Source of the DNA: Pirellula sp.
GTDB taxonomy: Bacteria > Planctomycetota > Planctomycetia > Pirellulales > Pirellulaceae
Reading direction: 5' to 3'
NCBI GenBank assembly: GCA_021299695.1
Contig: JAJTEK010000014.1
Span: 1 to 64,000 of the forward strand
Length of the DNA stretch: 64,000 nt
How positions within the stretch are numbered: position 1 is the first letter of the stretch; every line of letters begins with the position of its first letter. This document shows positions 1 through 8,303 of this stretch, one piece after another. The notes under the pieces were generated by a model. It was not told the origin of the DNA and made no database searches. It saw only the letters and a program-made list of their open reading frames with translations. The translations under genes and the position numbers were made by a program.

Positions 1-1281
1 AGCGGGGTCTTGGAAGGAGACTAGGCGGCTTGGTTGGTTCGGTGTGAAAGACGACTGGGGGTTTGCTCCCGGGGGGGGAGCAGGTTCTGCTGCGGGGGCT
101 GGTGCAGGTTCTGTTGCGGGGGCTGGTGCAGGTTCTGCTGCGGGAGCCGGTGCAGGTTCTGGAGCGGGGGCTGGCGCAGGTTCTGGAGCGGGGGCTGGGG
201 AGTCTGGGTTCTCAAGGGTCGGAGGGAGGTTCGCGGGTGCGGGCTCCTTGGCTTGTTGGTCTTTCTTTTCTTGTTCGATTTTTTCTTGGAGGGCTTTTTT
301 CTCTTCTTCGGTCAGGGGGACATCGAAGACTTTCTCTTTGGCTCGACGTTCGTATTCAGAGCGCAGGAGGTCCTCGGTGATTTTGGTTTTTTCTTCGTCG
401 ATAATTTTTTCGATATCGCAAGAAATGAATTCGAAGTCGGCGAGTTCTGGGGTCATGAAGGCCGGTTCGGTCAGGATCGGCTGATTGATTCGGGTGAGTT
501 CTTTGCCTTTATCGAACAGTTCGCGAAGTTCCTTCTCGGTGGGTTTGCCATCGATGGAATCTTCAAAATCTTTGACGAAGACTGGGTAGGTTTCGACGGA
601 TGCTCGTCGTTTGAAGCGGGTGAAGTACTGCCAATTCTTGCTCGGCGGGCTCAGGACGGCCGTCGGGAGGCCTTGCGCGTTGGCACGTTCTTCGTAGCGT
701 TGGCCGCCGTTTGCAAGGCGGAGAACGGCATTTTTGGCGAGTTCTTCTTTCATTAGGCGGTTGAAGTCGACCAGGGACATGCGTCCTCCGGAGACTTCCC
801 GCAGTGCCTTTTGGATTTGCTCTCCGGAAAGTTTTCCGTCGACGAATTTTTGGAGGAAGGTTTTTACGGATTGGTCATCGAAGTGGATCCCCATTCGGTT
901 GGCTTCGGCGGCGAGGATTTTGCGTTCAAGGATCGACGAGGGATCTCGGGTATCGGGGGTGATGCCTACGAGTGCGAAGTCGGGGCGGACTTCGGGGACT
1001 TTGGGAAATCCGCCTTTTTCTCGCACATCGAAGGCGAGTTTTTTCAGGAAGGTGTTAGCGACGGCAAGTTCCCCGAGTTCGATATCGAGTTGGTCTTGGG
1101 TGATCGATCCGCCGGACCAGGAAGCGGCTTTCGCGTTTGCGTCCCTGCGTCCGCTCACGGAACTTCTGCCTGTGAAGGATTGGAGCATTGGGGCGACGAC
1201 GAAGGACAGGATTGCGATCAGGACGGCCGCAGCCATCCAAAGACGTTGGTTCTTGCGGAAATACGAAAACGGACTTGCCAT
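1..1281 (-). CDS. SurA/PpiD-like periplasmic foldase, 3' end cut by window
   Basis: This minus-strand frame is open from an ATG at 1281 to the window edge (427 codons, no stop), so the ORF track misses it because the stop lies outside. The N terminus is short and cytoplasmic (MASPFSYFRKNQRLW) followed by one membrane segment (about residues 15-33), then a hydrophilic alpha-helical region with a SurA_N-like pattern (TQDQLDIELGELAVANTFL), and finally a Pro/Ala/Glu-rich tail of repeated EPAPAP units near the edge. This single-anchor layout matches PpiD/SurA-type peptidyl-prolyl isomerase chaperones of planctomycetes, which help fold exported proteins. The catalytic parvulin domain is not visible and could lie beyond base 1. 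It is divergent from topA. The family call is an inference from architecture. The plus-strand ORFs 34-1306 in the track are shadows of this gene. Confidence 0.6.
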   Translation of the reverse strand, partial: MASPFSYFRKNQRLWMAAAVLIAILSFVVAPMLQSFTGRSSVSGRRDANAKAASWSGGSITQDQLDIELGELAVANTFLKKLAFDVREKGGFPKVPEVRPDFALVGITPDTRDPSSILERKILAAEANRMGIHFDDQSVKTFLQKFVDGKLSGEQIQKALREVSGGRMSLVDFNRLMKEELAKNAVLRLANGGQRYEERANAQGLPTAVLSPPSKNWQYFTRFKRRASVETYPVFVKDFEDSIDGKPTEKELRELFDKGKELTRINQPILTEPAFMTPELADFEFISCDIEKIIDEEKTKITEDLLRSEYERRAKEKVFDVPLTEEEKKALQEKIEQEKKDQQAKEPAPANLPPTLENPDSPAPAPEPAPAPAPEPAPAPAAEPAPAPATEPAPAPAAEPAPPPGANPQSSFTPNQPSRLVSFQDPA

Positions 1282-1526
1282 GAAAATTTTCCTTGAGCCG
1301 TGCTGAGCGATCGCCCCTGTGCGGAGAAAACCGTCGGGCGAACCCGAGGATTTTAGGAAATCCTTGGCTCTACGCAATCGCAGAGACCCCTTCAAAGTGG
1401 CGCATTTGGGGTGGTTTTCGCTCCCGAGCTTCGGGACCAGGGGGCTTGACAAAGTGCCAACGTTTGGAACACAACGGACGAACCGGACCTTTGCAGCGTC
1501 CGTTTGTCCCCTAGCCGAATAGCTGT

Positions 1527-4313
1527 TTGAATATGAGCCTAAAGAAGACCTTGGTCATCGTCGAGTCGCCCGCCAAAGCCAAGACGATTGCGAAATTCCT
1601 TGGAAGTGACTTCCAAGTAGAGGCTTCGATCGGCCATATCCGGGACTTGCCTGGCGGCTCGAAAGAGATGCCCGCGGAGCTCAAATCGCTGCCTTGGGCG
1701 TACCTTGGAGTCAATGTCGAGCAGGATTTCGAGCCGGTTTACATTGTTCCTGCGGACAAAAAGAAACATGTCAATTTTCTCAAATCGGCTCTTAAAGATG
1801 CCGGTGCACTTTATCTCGCGACGGACGAGGACCGCGAGGGAGAGGCCATCTCTTGGCATCTCCAGGAGGTTCTCAAGCCGAAAGTTCCGGTCCGTCGGAT
1901 GGTGTTCCATGAGATCACCAAGGAAGCGATCCAGGGGGCATTGCTCGCGACGCGCGAGATCGACCAGGGATTGGTCAAGGCCCAAGAAACACGCCGGATT
2001 CTCGATCGTCTTTACGGTTACGATGTTTCTCCACTTTTGTGGAAAAAAGTCAGGCCGGGGCTCTCGGCCGGTCGGGTCCAGAGCGTCGCAGTCCGATTGA
2101 TCGTTCAGCGAGAACGCGAACGGATGGCGTTTCGCAACGCGACGTATTTCGATCTCGAGGCTCACTTGAGCACCGCTCAGGGGGAGGTTTTCAGCGCCTC
2201 GTTGGTCAGCGTTGCGTCTCGTCGGATCCCGTCTGGGAAGGACTTCGACTCGGCGACCGGCAAGCTCAAAGACCCGCAGATGCTCCAGCTCGACGAAGCG
2301 GCAGCCGAGGCACTTCAAAAACGCCTATCGGGCGAATCTTTCACTGTAGCGAAAGTCGAGATCAAGCCGTTTACCGAGAGGCCCAAGGCTCCCTTTACCA
2401 CCAGCACGCTCCAGCAAGAAGCCAACCGCAAGCTTGGGCTCACCGCCAAGGACACGATGCGGGTTGCCCAGAGCCTCTACGAAAACGGCTATATCACTTA
2501 CATGCGGACCGATTCGACGACGCTTTCCAAAGAAGCCATCGCGGCGGCCAGAAGCCTTGTACGGACCCAATATGGTCCGGAGTTTCTCTACGACTCGGAG
2601 CGTTCCTACGCGACCAAGGTCAAGAACGCCCAGGAGGCTCACGAGGCGATCCGACCGGCGGGCAATACGTTCCGACTCCCCGAGACGCTCCGAGATGAGC
2701 TCAGCTATGACCAATTCCGCGTCTTTGACATGATCTGGAAGCGAACCGTCGCATCGCAGATGGCAGACGCTAAGAAACTGCGGGTCGTCATGACGATCCA
2801 CGCGGCCGATGCGGTCTTCCAGGCCACTGGCACATCGATCGAGTTCGAGGGTTTCTTGAGAGCCTATGTCGAGGGAAGCGACGATCCAGCGGCGGAGCTT
2901 GCAGAAAAAGAAAAGCTCCTACCCAGCGTGCAATCGGAGGAAAAGCTCAAGCTTCGGAAACTCGATGCTCTCTCGCACACGACCCAACCCCCGGCTCGAT
3001 TCACCGAAGCCTCATTGACCCAAGCGCTCGAGGAGCGAGGCATCGGCCGCCCGAGTACTTACGCCTCGATCATCGACACGATCTTGCGGCGTGACTATGT
3101 CTTCAAAAAAGGCAATGCGTTGGTTCCAAGCTGGACGGCTTTTGCAGTAATTCAGTTGATGGAAGATCATTTTCCGTCCCTGGTCGATTACCAATTTACC
3201 GCCGACATGGAAGATTATTTGGACCAGATCAGCCGCAACGAACGCGAGAATCTGACGTACCTCCAAGAGTTCTACTTTGGCGACAATGTCAACGAACAAG
3301 ACGCTGCGCCGGGGGGAGTTGGGCTCAAGCCTCTGCTGACCCAAAAGGCAGCCGAAATCGATCCTCGGAACGCTTGTTCGTATTCCCTCGAACCGGGCGA
3401 TGCACCCTTGTCCGTCTCAGGCTCGCTCGACAAGATCGTCGTGCGCATCGGACGCTATGGGCCTTATATCGAACAAGGCGAACGGCGGGCGAGTATCCCC
3501 GAAGATATGCCTCCCGATGAGTTGACTTTGAACCTCGCTGTCGAGTTGCTCGACAAGAGCCAAAAGGCCGAAGAGCCCCTCGGATACCACCCCGTATCGT
3601 CCAAGCCGATCTACATCAAACAAGGGCGTTTTGGGCCTTATGTCCAACTCGGTACCAATGACGATGAAGAGAAGAAAAACGCGTCGTTGCCCAAGGGAGT
3701 GGCGCCTGAGAACGTCAATATCGATTTGGCCGTCAAGCTTCTTTCGCTTCCAAGGGAATTGGGCAACCACCCCGAAGATGGTCAGCCAGTGATTGCCACC
3801 CAAGGTCGCTTTGGCCCGTTCCTCAAGCACGGGAGCGAATCGCGGTCGATCCCCGCAGAGTATTCCCTCTTGGAGATCACTCTGGAACAAGCCCTCGAGG
3901 TCCTGGCACAGCCCAAGGCACCCGGTAGAGGCCGAGGCGTTGCCGCGCCACCCCTGAAGACCCTCGAAGCCTCGCCCGTGACAGGCAAGCCGATCGAGCT
4001 GCGCGATGGCCGCTACGGCCTGTATGTTACCGACGGCGAAACCAATGCGTCGCTTCCCAAAGACGCTTCGGGCGATACCCTGACGTTCGAGCAAGCCGTT
4101 TCTTTGTTGGAAGCACGTGCGGCGGCCGGTCCATCGAAAAAGGCCAAGGCCAAGCGTGGGGCCAAGGCTCCTAAGGCAGCAACCAAGACTCCCGCCAAGA
4201 AGAGTCCGGCCAAGAAGGGTCCTGCCACAAAGGCTGCGACCAAGAAGGCTCCCGCCAAAAAGAGTCCGGCCAAGAAGTCTGCGACGAAGAAAACCGCACC
4301 TAAGAAGAAGTAG
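1527..4313 (+). CDS. topA: DNA topoisomerase I
   Basis: Type IA topoisomerase of 928 residues; it relaxes negative supercoils by cutting and rejoining one strand. The N-terminal Toprim domain begins VIVESPAKAKTIAKFLG and contains the metal-binding motif DEDREGE at residues 100-106. The catalytic tyrosine is Y325 in the motif ITYMRTDS. The C terminus carries a series of cysteine-free topoisomerase C-repeats recognisable by GRYGPYI, GRFGPYV, GRFGPFL and GRYGLYV, and then a Lys/Ala/Pro tail of about 60 residues (KKAPAKKSPAKK units) resembling histone H1 tails. No zinc-finger cysteines are seen, unlike the Escherichia coli enzyme. The start is MNMSLKK; the second Met (M3) is an equally good start. 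The next gene follows 9 bases after the stop, so co-transcription is likely. Confidence 0.97.
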   Translation: MNMSLKKTLVIVESPAKAKTIAKFLGSDFQVEASIGHIRDLPGGSKEMPAELKSLPWAYLGVNVEQDFEPVYIVPADKKKHVNFLKSALKDAGALYLATDEDREGEAISWHLQEVLKPKVPVRRMVFHEITKEAIQGALLATREIDQGLVKAQETRRILDRLYGYDVSPLLWKKVRPGLSAGRVQSVAVRLIVQRERERMAFRNATYFDLEAHLSTAQGEVFSASLVSVASRRIPSGKDFDSATGKLKDPQMLQLDEAAAEALQKRLSGESFTVAKVEIKPFTERPKAPFTTSTLQQEANRKLGLTAKDTMRVAQSLYENGYITYMRTDSTTLSKEAIAAARSLVRTQYGPEFLYDSERSYATKVKNAQEAHEAIRPAGNTFRLPETLRDELSYDQFRVFDMIWKRTVASQMADAKKLRVVMTIHAADAVFQATGTSIEFEGFLRAYVEGSDDPAAELAEKEKLLPSVQSEEKLKLRKLDALSHTTQPPARFTEASLTQALEERGIGRPSTYASIIDTILRRDYVFKKGNALVPSWTAFAVIQLMEDHFPSLVDYQFTADMEDYLDQISRNERENLTYLQEFYFGDNVNEQDAAPGGVGLKPLLTQKAAEIDPRNACSYSLEPGDAPLSVSGSLDKIVVRIGRYGPYIEQGERRASIPEDMPPDELTLNLAVELLDKSQKAEEPLGYHPVSSKPIYIKQGRFGPYVQLGTNDDEEKKNASLPKGVAPENVNIDLAVKLLSLPRELGNHPEDGQPVIATQGRFGPFLKHGSESRSIPAEYSLLEITLEQALEVLAQPKAPGRGRGVAAPPLKTLEASPVTGKPIELRDGRYGLYVTDGETNASLPKDASGDTLTFEQAVSLLEARAAAGPSKKAKAKRGAKAPKAATKTPAKKSPAKKGPATKAATKKAPAKKSPAKKSATKKTAPKKK

Positions 4314-4322
4314 ACATTCGCT

Positions 4323-5030
4323 ATGGCCCGCGTCATCGAAATCCAAGTCTCCGAGACGCACCCGGCGCGATTGCAGCACCTAATCGACGATGCGATTGAG
4401 AATCCCGATCGGCTCGATGCGATTACTATCCAAACCACCGACGAAGAACCCGATGCGATCTACGCCATCGTCCAAGGAGGATACGGCAAAGACCACCTCG
4501 GTGCGGGCCTAAGAAACCTGCTCAAAGTCGAAACGATGGGTAGCATCGGTGACTACGCTTTTGCATGCACCTCCGATTGCGAGTGCGTCGTTCAAGGCAA
4601 CGTCGGAGAGTATTTTGGCCATTCCCAGGTCTCCGGAACGCTCTTGGTCATGGGTTCGGCAGGTCGAGGAGTCTCGGCTATGGCTCTCGGAGGACTCTCG
4701 GTCGTCTTAGGCGACGCGGCCGAGCAAGTCGCCGCATCGCTCCGTGGAGCGGCCGTGTTGGTCCGAGGAAACGTCGGTGAACAAGCCGGTTTTCGAATGC
4801 GGTCCGGGACGCTCGTTATCGGTGGCGATGCTGGCCCCGGGCTTGGCCATCAACTCACAGGCGGTCGGATATATATCCGAGGCGAGGCCAAAGGTATTAG
4901 CTCCGATCTCGAAGAATGCCGCCTGCGCGAGCCCGATCGGCTTAAACTCAGCTTGCTTTTGCTCAAAGCAGGGCTTAAGGCCTCGGCGCTGAAGGAATTC
5001 CGTGTCTATCGTTCCCCGAACGAAGTCTGA
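4323..5030 (+). CDS. GXGXG-domain protein (glutamate synthase C-terminal / GlxC-like)
   Basis: A 235-residue protein built almost entirely from the right-handed beta-helix known as the GXGXG domain. The glycine-rich repeats are visible from about residue 80 to 190 (QGNVGEYFG, GSAGRGVSA, RGNVGEQAG, GGDAGPGLGHQ). The family includes the C-terminal domain of glutamate synthase GltB, FwdC/FmdC of formylmethanofuran dehydrogenase, and the stand-alone GlxC/MgsB subunit of N-methylglutamate synthase. The next gene encodes a glutamate-synthase-like FMN barrel, so the pair looks like a split GltB. No glutamine amidotransferase partner is visible nearby, so the substrate is unknown. It lies 9 bases after topA and ends 25 bases before the preferred start of the next gene. 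Confidence 0.8.
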   Translation: MARVIEIQVSETHPARLQHLIDDAIENPDRLDAITIQTTDEEPDAIYAIVQGGYGKDHLGAGLRNLLKVETMGSIGDYAFACTSDCECVVQGNVGEYFGHSQVSGTLLVMGSAGRGVSAMALGGLSVVLGDAAEQVAASLRGAAVLVRGNVGEQAGFRMRSGTLVIGGDAGPGLGHQLTGGRIYIRGEAKGISSDLEECRLREPDRLKLSLLLLKAGLKASALKEFRVYRSPNEV

Positions 5031-5055
5031 AGAACGAACTCTGAGGGAATGCGCT

Positions 5056-6138
5056 GTGACCAAAAAGAACAAGCCACCTGCCAGCTCCTTGAGCCCCAGT
5101 TCCTCGAATCGCGCACGACCCTTGACCGATCGTGTCGACCTGCCGCCCGATGCCTGGTCGACGCAAGACATGGGCTGCAAACTCAGTTGCCGGACTACCG
5201 GCCAATCGCTCCACTGGCCCTCGCCGATCTATTCCCGTTTAGGGATCGATATTCCCAACTCCATGGAACTCCATCCGACCCTCGAGAAGCTCAGGAGAAA
5301 TTGTGGTATCTCGGTCGTTGAGCCCCAAGCCGACCTTCTCGAGCAAGGCCAAGGCATCCAACCACGGAGATCCAACGAACTGTCCTCCGGTGCGGATCGA
5401 TCCATGGACGATGGGCTCTGGATCCAACCGGTCTTTGTCGACGAGCCGATCGATCTGCAACCCCTGATGCATGCCGAGCAGATCGAATTGCAGTTCATGC
5501 CGTGCCACCAAGGATCAACGCGCGATCCATTGCCGACTGGCCGAGCAACCTGCTACCGTGCCGATCGATGGATCCCAACCCTGCCGAGCGACCTTTCGCA
5601 AGTCGATCGCATGGCAAGGCGTGTCGAACTGCTCCGCCATGCGAGCGACCAACCCAAAGTCATCCTCGGCGGTGCGATCGCCGCTGGAAGTGTCTATGAA
5701 GATGTCCGCTTCTTGATCGACTCGGGACTCGATTACGTCAACGTGCTATCCGAAGTGGCCGCGGGTCTGAGTCCTGCCAAATCATGGTCGTTCCAACCGT
5801 TGGACTACGTGATCGAAACCGCACGACGCGCCATCGACGATTCGGGGGTAGCAAGTATAGGATTGTTGGTCTCGGGACCGATCCGCTCGCTCGACGATGG
5901 AGTCCGAATGCTGAGCCTGGGTGTCGACGCTTTCTCGATCGACTCATGGCTGATCCAACAGCAATCCGAATCGCCCACTGCCGCTCGGGCCAACGAAGAC
6001 TACAGTTCCTTTCTAAGCGGCTACTCACGGCAGTCGGAAGCCTCGCAGGGAGCCCCTCGAGTGATGGATGGACTCTTGGGAGCGGCAGAAACCTGGGTCG
6101 AGGAGTTCTGTGCTCTCAGGCGACTTTTCGAAATCTGA
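5056..6138 (+). CDS. Divergent glutamate-synthase-like FMN-barrel protein
   Basis: Encodes about 360 residues. The ORF track starts at a GTG (5002) inside the previous gene; the GTG at 5056 is preferred because a GAGGGA ribosome binding site sits about 8 bases upstream and it removes the overlap. The C-terminal half resembles the FMN/substrate barrel of glutamate synthases: PKVILGGAIAAGS, then a strand with LDYVNVLSEVAAGLSPAKSW where GltB has its GGTGASP loop, then IGLLVSGPIRSLDDGVRMLSLGVDAF, matching the phosphate-binding GG-x-dv-x-ka-x-aLGAD strand. The N-terminal 130 residues show no match I recognise and the iron-sulfur cysteine cluster of GltB is not evident. Key loop glycines are replaced, so activity cannot be assumed. 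It probably works with the upstream GXGXG protein. The identification is moderate. Confidence 0.55.
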   Translation: MTKKNKPPASSLSPSSSNRARPLTDRVDLPPDAWSTQDMGCKLSCRTTGQSLHWPSPIYSRLGIDIPNSMELHPTLEKLRRNCGISVVEPQADLLEQGQGIQPRRSNELSSGADRSMDDGLWIQPVFVDEPIDLQPLMHAEQIELQFMPCHQGSTRDPLPTGRATCYRADRWIPTLPSDLSQVDRMARRVELLRHASDQPKVILGGAIAAGSVYEDVRFLIDSGLDYVNVLSEVAAGLSPAKSWSFQPLDYVIETARRAIDDSGVASIGLLVSGPIRSLDDGVRMLSLGVDAFSIDSWLIQQQSESPTAARANEDYSSFLSGYSRQSEASQGAPRVMDGLLGAAETWVEEFCALRRLFEI

Positions 6139-6185
6139 TACCAAGCCTACGGGGCTTGTGGCAGACAAGCGAATCCTGGTGTCGG

Positions 6186-6653
6186 TCACCCGCTGTGAAG
6201 TTTGTCGTAGACCTCGCGATGGGCGTCCAGGTGTGCTTCGACAGCCGATAGCAACGGATCGATCGATTGGGCTTGGATCCGATGCGGAGGATTCCAATCC
6301 CACCATCGGTAATCGGGGTGTTCGGTGCAGACAAGCTCGATGGGACGGAGCAGTAAACCCAAGTAGATCGTAAGTTCTTTGAGCGATTTTTGCTCGGGTG
6401 TTTTTCGCTTCGATACCCAATAGCGACTGACGAATGCAAACGTCGGATCGGTCCACAGAGCGTCAAATGGGATCGCCGTTTCCTCCCAGAGCTCTCGCTT
6501 GGCGGCATCGAAAATCGATTCTCCCGGGTCGACATGTCCTTTGGGCAAGTCCCACCGATCGGGGTGTCTCATCAGCAAAAACTGAAGGCTATTCGATCTT
6601 CGGAAAATGAGATAACCCGATGCAAAGACCGTCGCTTTTTCGCTACTTGCCAT
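6186..6653 (-). CDS. Nudix hydrolase
   Basis: A 155-residue protein with a complete Nudix box at about residues 39-61 (GHVDPGESIFDAAKRELWEE), where the RELWEE core supplies the Mg-binding glutamates. The normally conserved glycine after the box is Ala here. The WDLPKGH lead-in and the overall size resemble diadenosine tetraphosphate hydrolases (bis(5'-nucleosyl)-tetraphosphatase type), which cleave nucleoside diphosphate derivatives in the cytosol. The substrate cannot be fixed from sequence alone. It converges with the FMN-barrel gene (47-base gap) and is divergent from the cobalamin adenosyltransferase gene, sharing a promoter region of about 126 bases. Confidence 0.88.
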   Translation of the reverse strand: MASSEKATVFASGYLIFRRSNSLQFLLMRHPDRWDLPKGHVDPGESIFDAAKRELWEETAIPFDALWTDPTFAFVSRYWVSKRKTPEQKSLKELTIYLGLLLRPIELVCTEHPDYRWWDWNPPHRIQAQSIDPLLSAVEAHLDAHREVYDKLHSG

Positions 6654-6779
6654 GCTCCTGCTCCTGCCCTCGTGAGCTTACTAAGCCCTGAACGTACTTC
6701 CCAACGGTTGCCAGAGCAGTATCATACCGAGGCGTTTGGTCGATGGGGATTCCGCACACAGCACTTCGAAAATGGACTC

Positions 6780-7340
6780 ATGAAGATCTACACAAAAACC
6801 GGGGATGCGGGGACGACTGGACTCTTTGGAGGCCCTCGGGTCTCGAAAGACGATGCTCGGATTTGCGCGTATGGTTCGGTCGACGAACTCAATGCCGTGC
6901 TCGGAACGGCACGCAGCACGCGGCTTTCTGAAAAACTCGATCGGATGCTCGACACGATCCAGCACCAACTCTTCTCGATCGGAGCCGAATTGGCAACGCC
7001 GGAACCCGAGGAGCATGAGCTTAAGTGGGACAGCAATCCCCACGTTTCGAAGATCGAGGTATGGATCGATTCGATGGAGGCCGATCTACCAGCCCTGAGG
7101 AATTTCATCTTGCCAGGGGGCAGTCCGCAAGCCGCACAATTGCATCTAGCACGCACCATCTGCCGTCGTGTCGAACGTGAAATCGTCAGGCTCGGACACG
7201 ACCGACGTGTGAGCGATGTCTCGCACATCGTGATTTTCCTGAACCGTCTGAGCGACTTGCTGTTTGTCATGGCCCGCTATGCGAACCACGAACTGGGCGT
7301 AGCCGATACGACTTGGGTGTCTCCCAAGTCCCAGACGTAA
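6780..7340 (+). CDS. ATP:cob(I)alamin adenosyltransferase, PduO type
   Basis: Transfers the adenosyl group of ATP to cob(I)alamin to make adenosylcobalamin. The true protein starts at ATG 6780 (MKIYTKTGDAGTTGLFGG, 186 residues); the ORF track adds 130 codons that lie antisense to the Nudix gene. The N-terminal TKTGDxGTTGL loop is the ATP-binding signature of PduO-type enzymes. The helical bundle signatures follow: GSVDELNAVLG, FILPGGS, ARTICRRVER and LNRLSDLLFVMARYAN, the last being the family C-terminal signature. The length is typical. No cobalamin biosynthesis or B12-dependent enzyme gene lies next to it. The upstream gap is too short for a cobalamin riboswitch. Confidence 0.93.
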   Translation: MKIYTKTGDAGTTGLFGGPRVSKDDARICAYGSVDELNAVLGTARSTRLSEKLDRMLDTIQHQLFSIGAELATPEPEEHELKWDSNPHVSKIEVWIDSMEADLPALRNFILPGGSPQAAQLHLARTICRRVEREIVRLGHDRRVSDVSHIVIFLNRLSDLLFVMARYANHELGVADTTWVSPKSQT

Positions 7341-7649
7341 GAGCCTAACCACGGAACACAAGTAACTCTTACGAGAGTGAATACCAGATCCAAGGTCGCT
7401 CGCACAACTTGCCGATGGAAGAAAGCCGGGAAACACAGAGGCACAGAGATCACAGAGTGAAATGTTCTGGTTCTCTTTGTAAGCTCTGGCGCGGAGGTAG
7501 AATTTCAAACACGGAATGAAAGCTATCTTTTTCCGTGGTTTTGGCGCGTTCCGTGGTTACACCGTCCTGGGTTGTCTGTCTTGCCTAGATTCGCGCGGTT
7601 CTCCAAGCTCTCTTGATCAGCAGGTTCGAAAAAGGCTAAAAGCCTCTGC
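7341..7649. repeat. Intergenic region with degenerate inverted-repeat element
   Basis: This 309-base gap has no convincing gene. It opens with AACCACGGAACAC (near 7347) and closes with the inverted counterpart GTTCCGTGGTTAC (near 7549). Between them is GAAACACAGAGGCACAGAG (near 7429-7447), which recurs almost exactly near 54453. The structure resembles the small non-coding inverted-repeat elements dispersed in planctomycete genomes. Just before the next start codon is a short AGGCTaaaAGCCT hairpin that could influence translation initiation. Confidence 0.6.
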
Positions 7650-8303
7650 ATGATCTCACCACATCGATTCGCTCATTGTACTTTTTGGCTTCTGCTCGTC
7701 GGCTTATGCCTCCAGACTGGATGTGTGCGCAAACGGATGACGTTTCGTACCAATCCGGCCGGTGCGATGGTATACGTCGACAAGCAGCCCGTTGGCTTGA
7801 CTCCCGTCTCGACAGGATTCACTTATTATGGCACCCGGAGCATAGAGATCGTCAAGGACGGTTATCGGACCGAGAAATTCCTGCGTAAGATTCATGCGCC
7901 GTGGTATCAGATCCCTCCGTTGGATTTTGTTTCCGATACGCTCTGGCCATTTGAATCTCGCGACGAACGGATCATCGACGTGCAGATGACACCGGAGTTC
8001 GATGTACCCGAGGACGCGTTGATCGCCTCGGGCGAGCAACTCAGGCTCCAGGCTGGCCAGGGGATCGCGGTGAGTCCTCCTCCGCCGGTCATTGGGCCAT
8101 CGACACCGATCCTGGCACCAGCGCCTACGGGAATGGTACCTGGTGGCTATCCTGTACCTGGTCCACCGGTCCCCCAAGCCCCAACGCCATCGTTTGGTCA
8201 GCGCATGAACGATCTGTTTTTCCCTTATGGTGCTCCGTTGAGTTTCCCCTCGACTCAGGTCACCCCAGGGGGTGGCTTTAGGCCACCGACGGACAATGAG
8301 TAA
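7650..8303 (+). CDS. PEGA-domain lipoprotein
   Basis: A 217-residue exported lipoprotein. The N terminus has a hydrophobic signal and a lipobox (LQTGC, cysteine near residue 25). Residues about 30-70 form a PEGA domain (TNPAGAMVYVDKQPVGLTPVS), a small beta-rich surface module; the following GYRTEKF fits the same fold. The C-terminal third is rich in proline and low in complexity (SPPPPV, PVPGPPVPQAP). PEGA proteins are surface or periplasmic binding modules with no catalytic role. The stop codon overlaps the start of the next lipoprotein gene (ATGAGTAA), so the two are very likely translated together. The specific function is unknown. Confidence 0.8.
   Translation: MISPHRFAHCTFWLLLVGLCLQTGCVRKRMTFRTNPAGAMVYVDKQPVGLTPVSTGFTYYGTRSIEIVKDGYRTEKFLRKIHAPWYQIPPLDFVSDTLWPFESRDERIIDVQMTPEFDVPEDALIASGEQLRLQAGQGIAVSPPPPVIGPSTPILAPAPTGMVPGGYPVPGPPVPQAPTPSFGQRMNDLFFPYGAPLSFPSTQVTPGGGFRPPTDNE

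Noticed and set aside
34-1306. Plus-strand ORFs 34-756, 44-484, 734-1306 and 811-1296
   Set aside because: They are shadows of the minus-strand foldase gene, whose frame has a membrane anchor and an open reading frame from 1281 to the edge.
1446-1475. TTGACA before topA as a promoter
   Set aside because: A -35-like hexamer is present, but no -10 element of usable quality lies 16-18 bases downstream.
5002-5055. GTG 5002 as the start of the FMN-barrel gene
   Set aside because: It overlaps the previous gene by 29 bases; GTG 5056 has a ribosome binding site and no overlap.
6390-6779. N-terminal extension of the cobalamin adenosyltransferase
   Set aside because: This stretch is antisense to the Nudix gene; the family N terminus is at ATG 6780.
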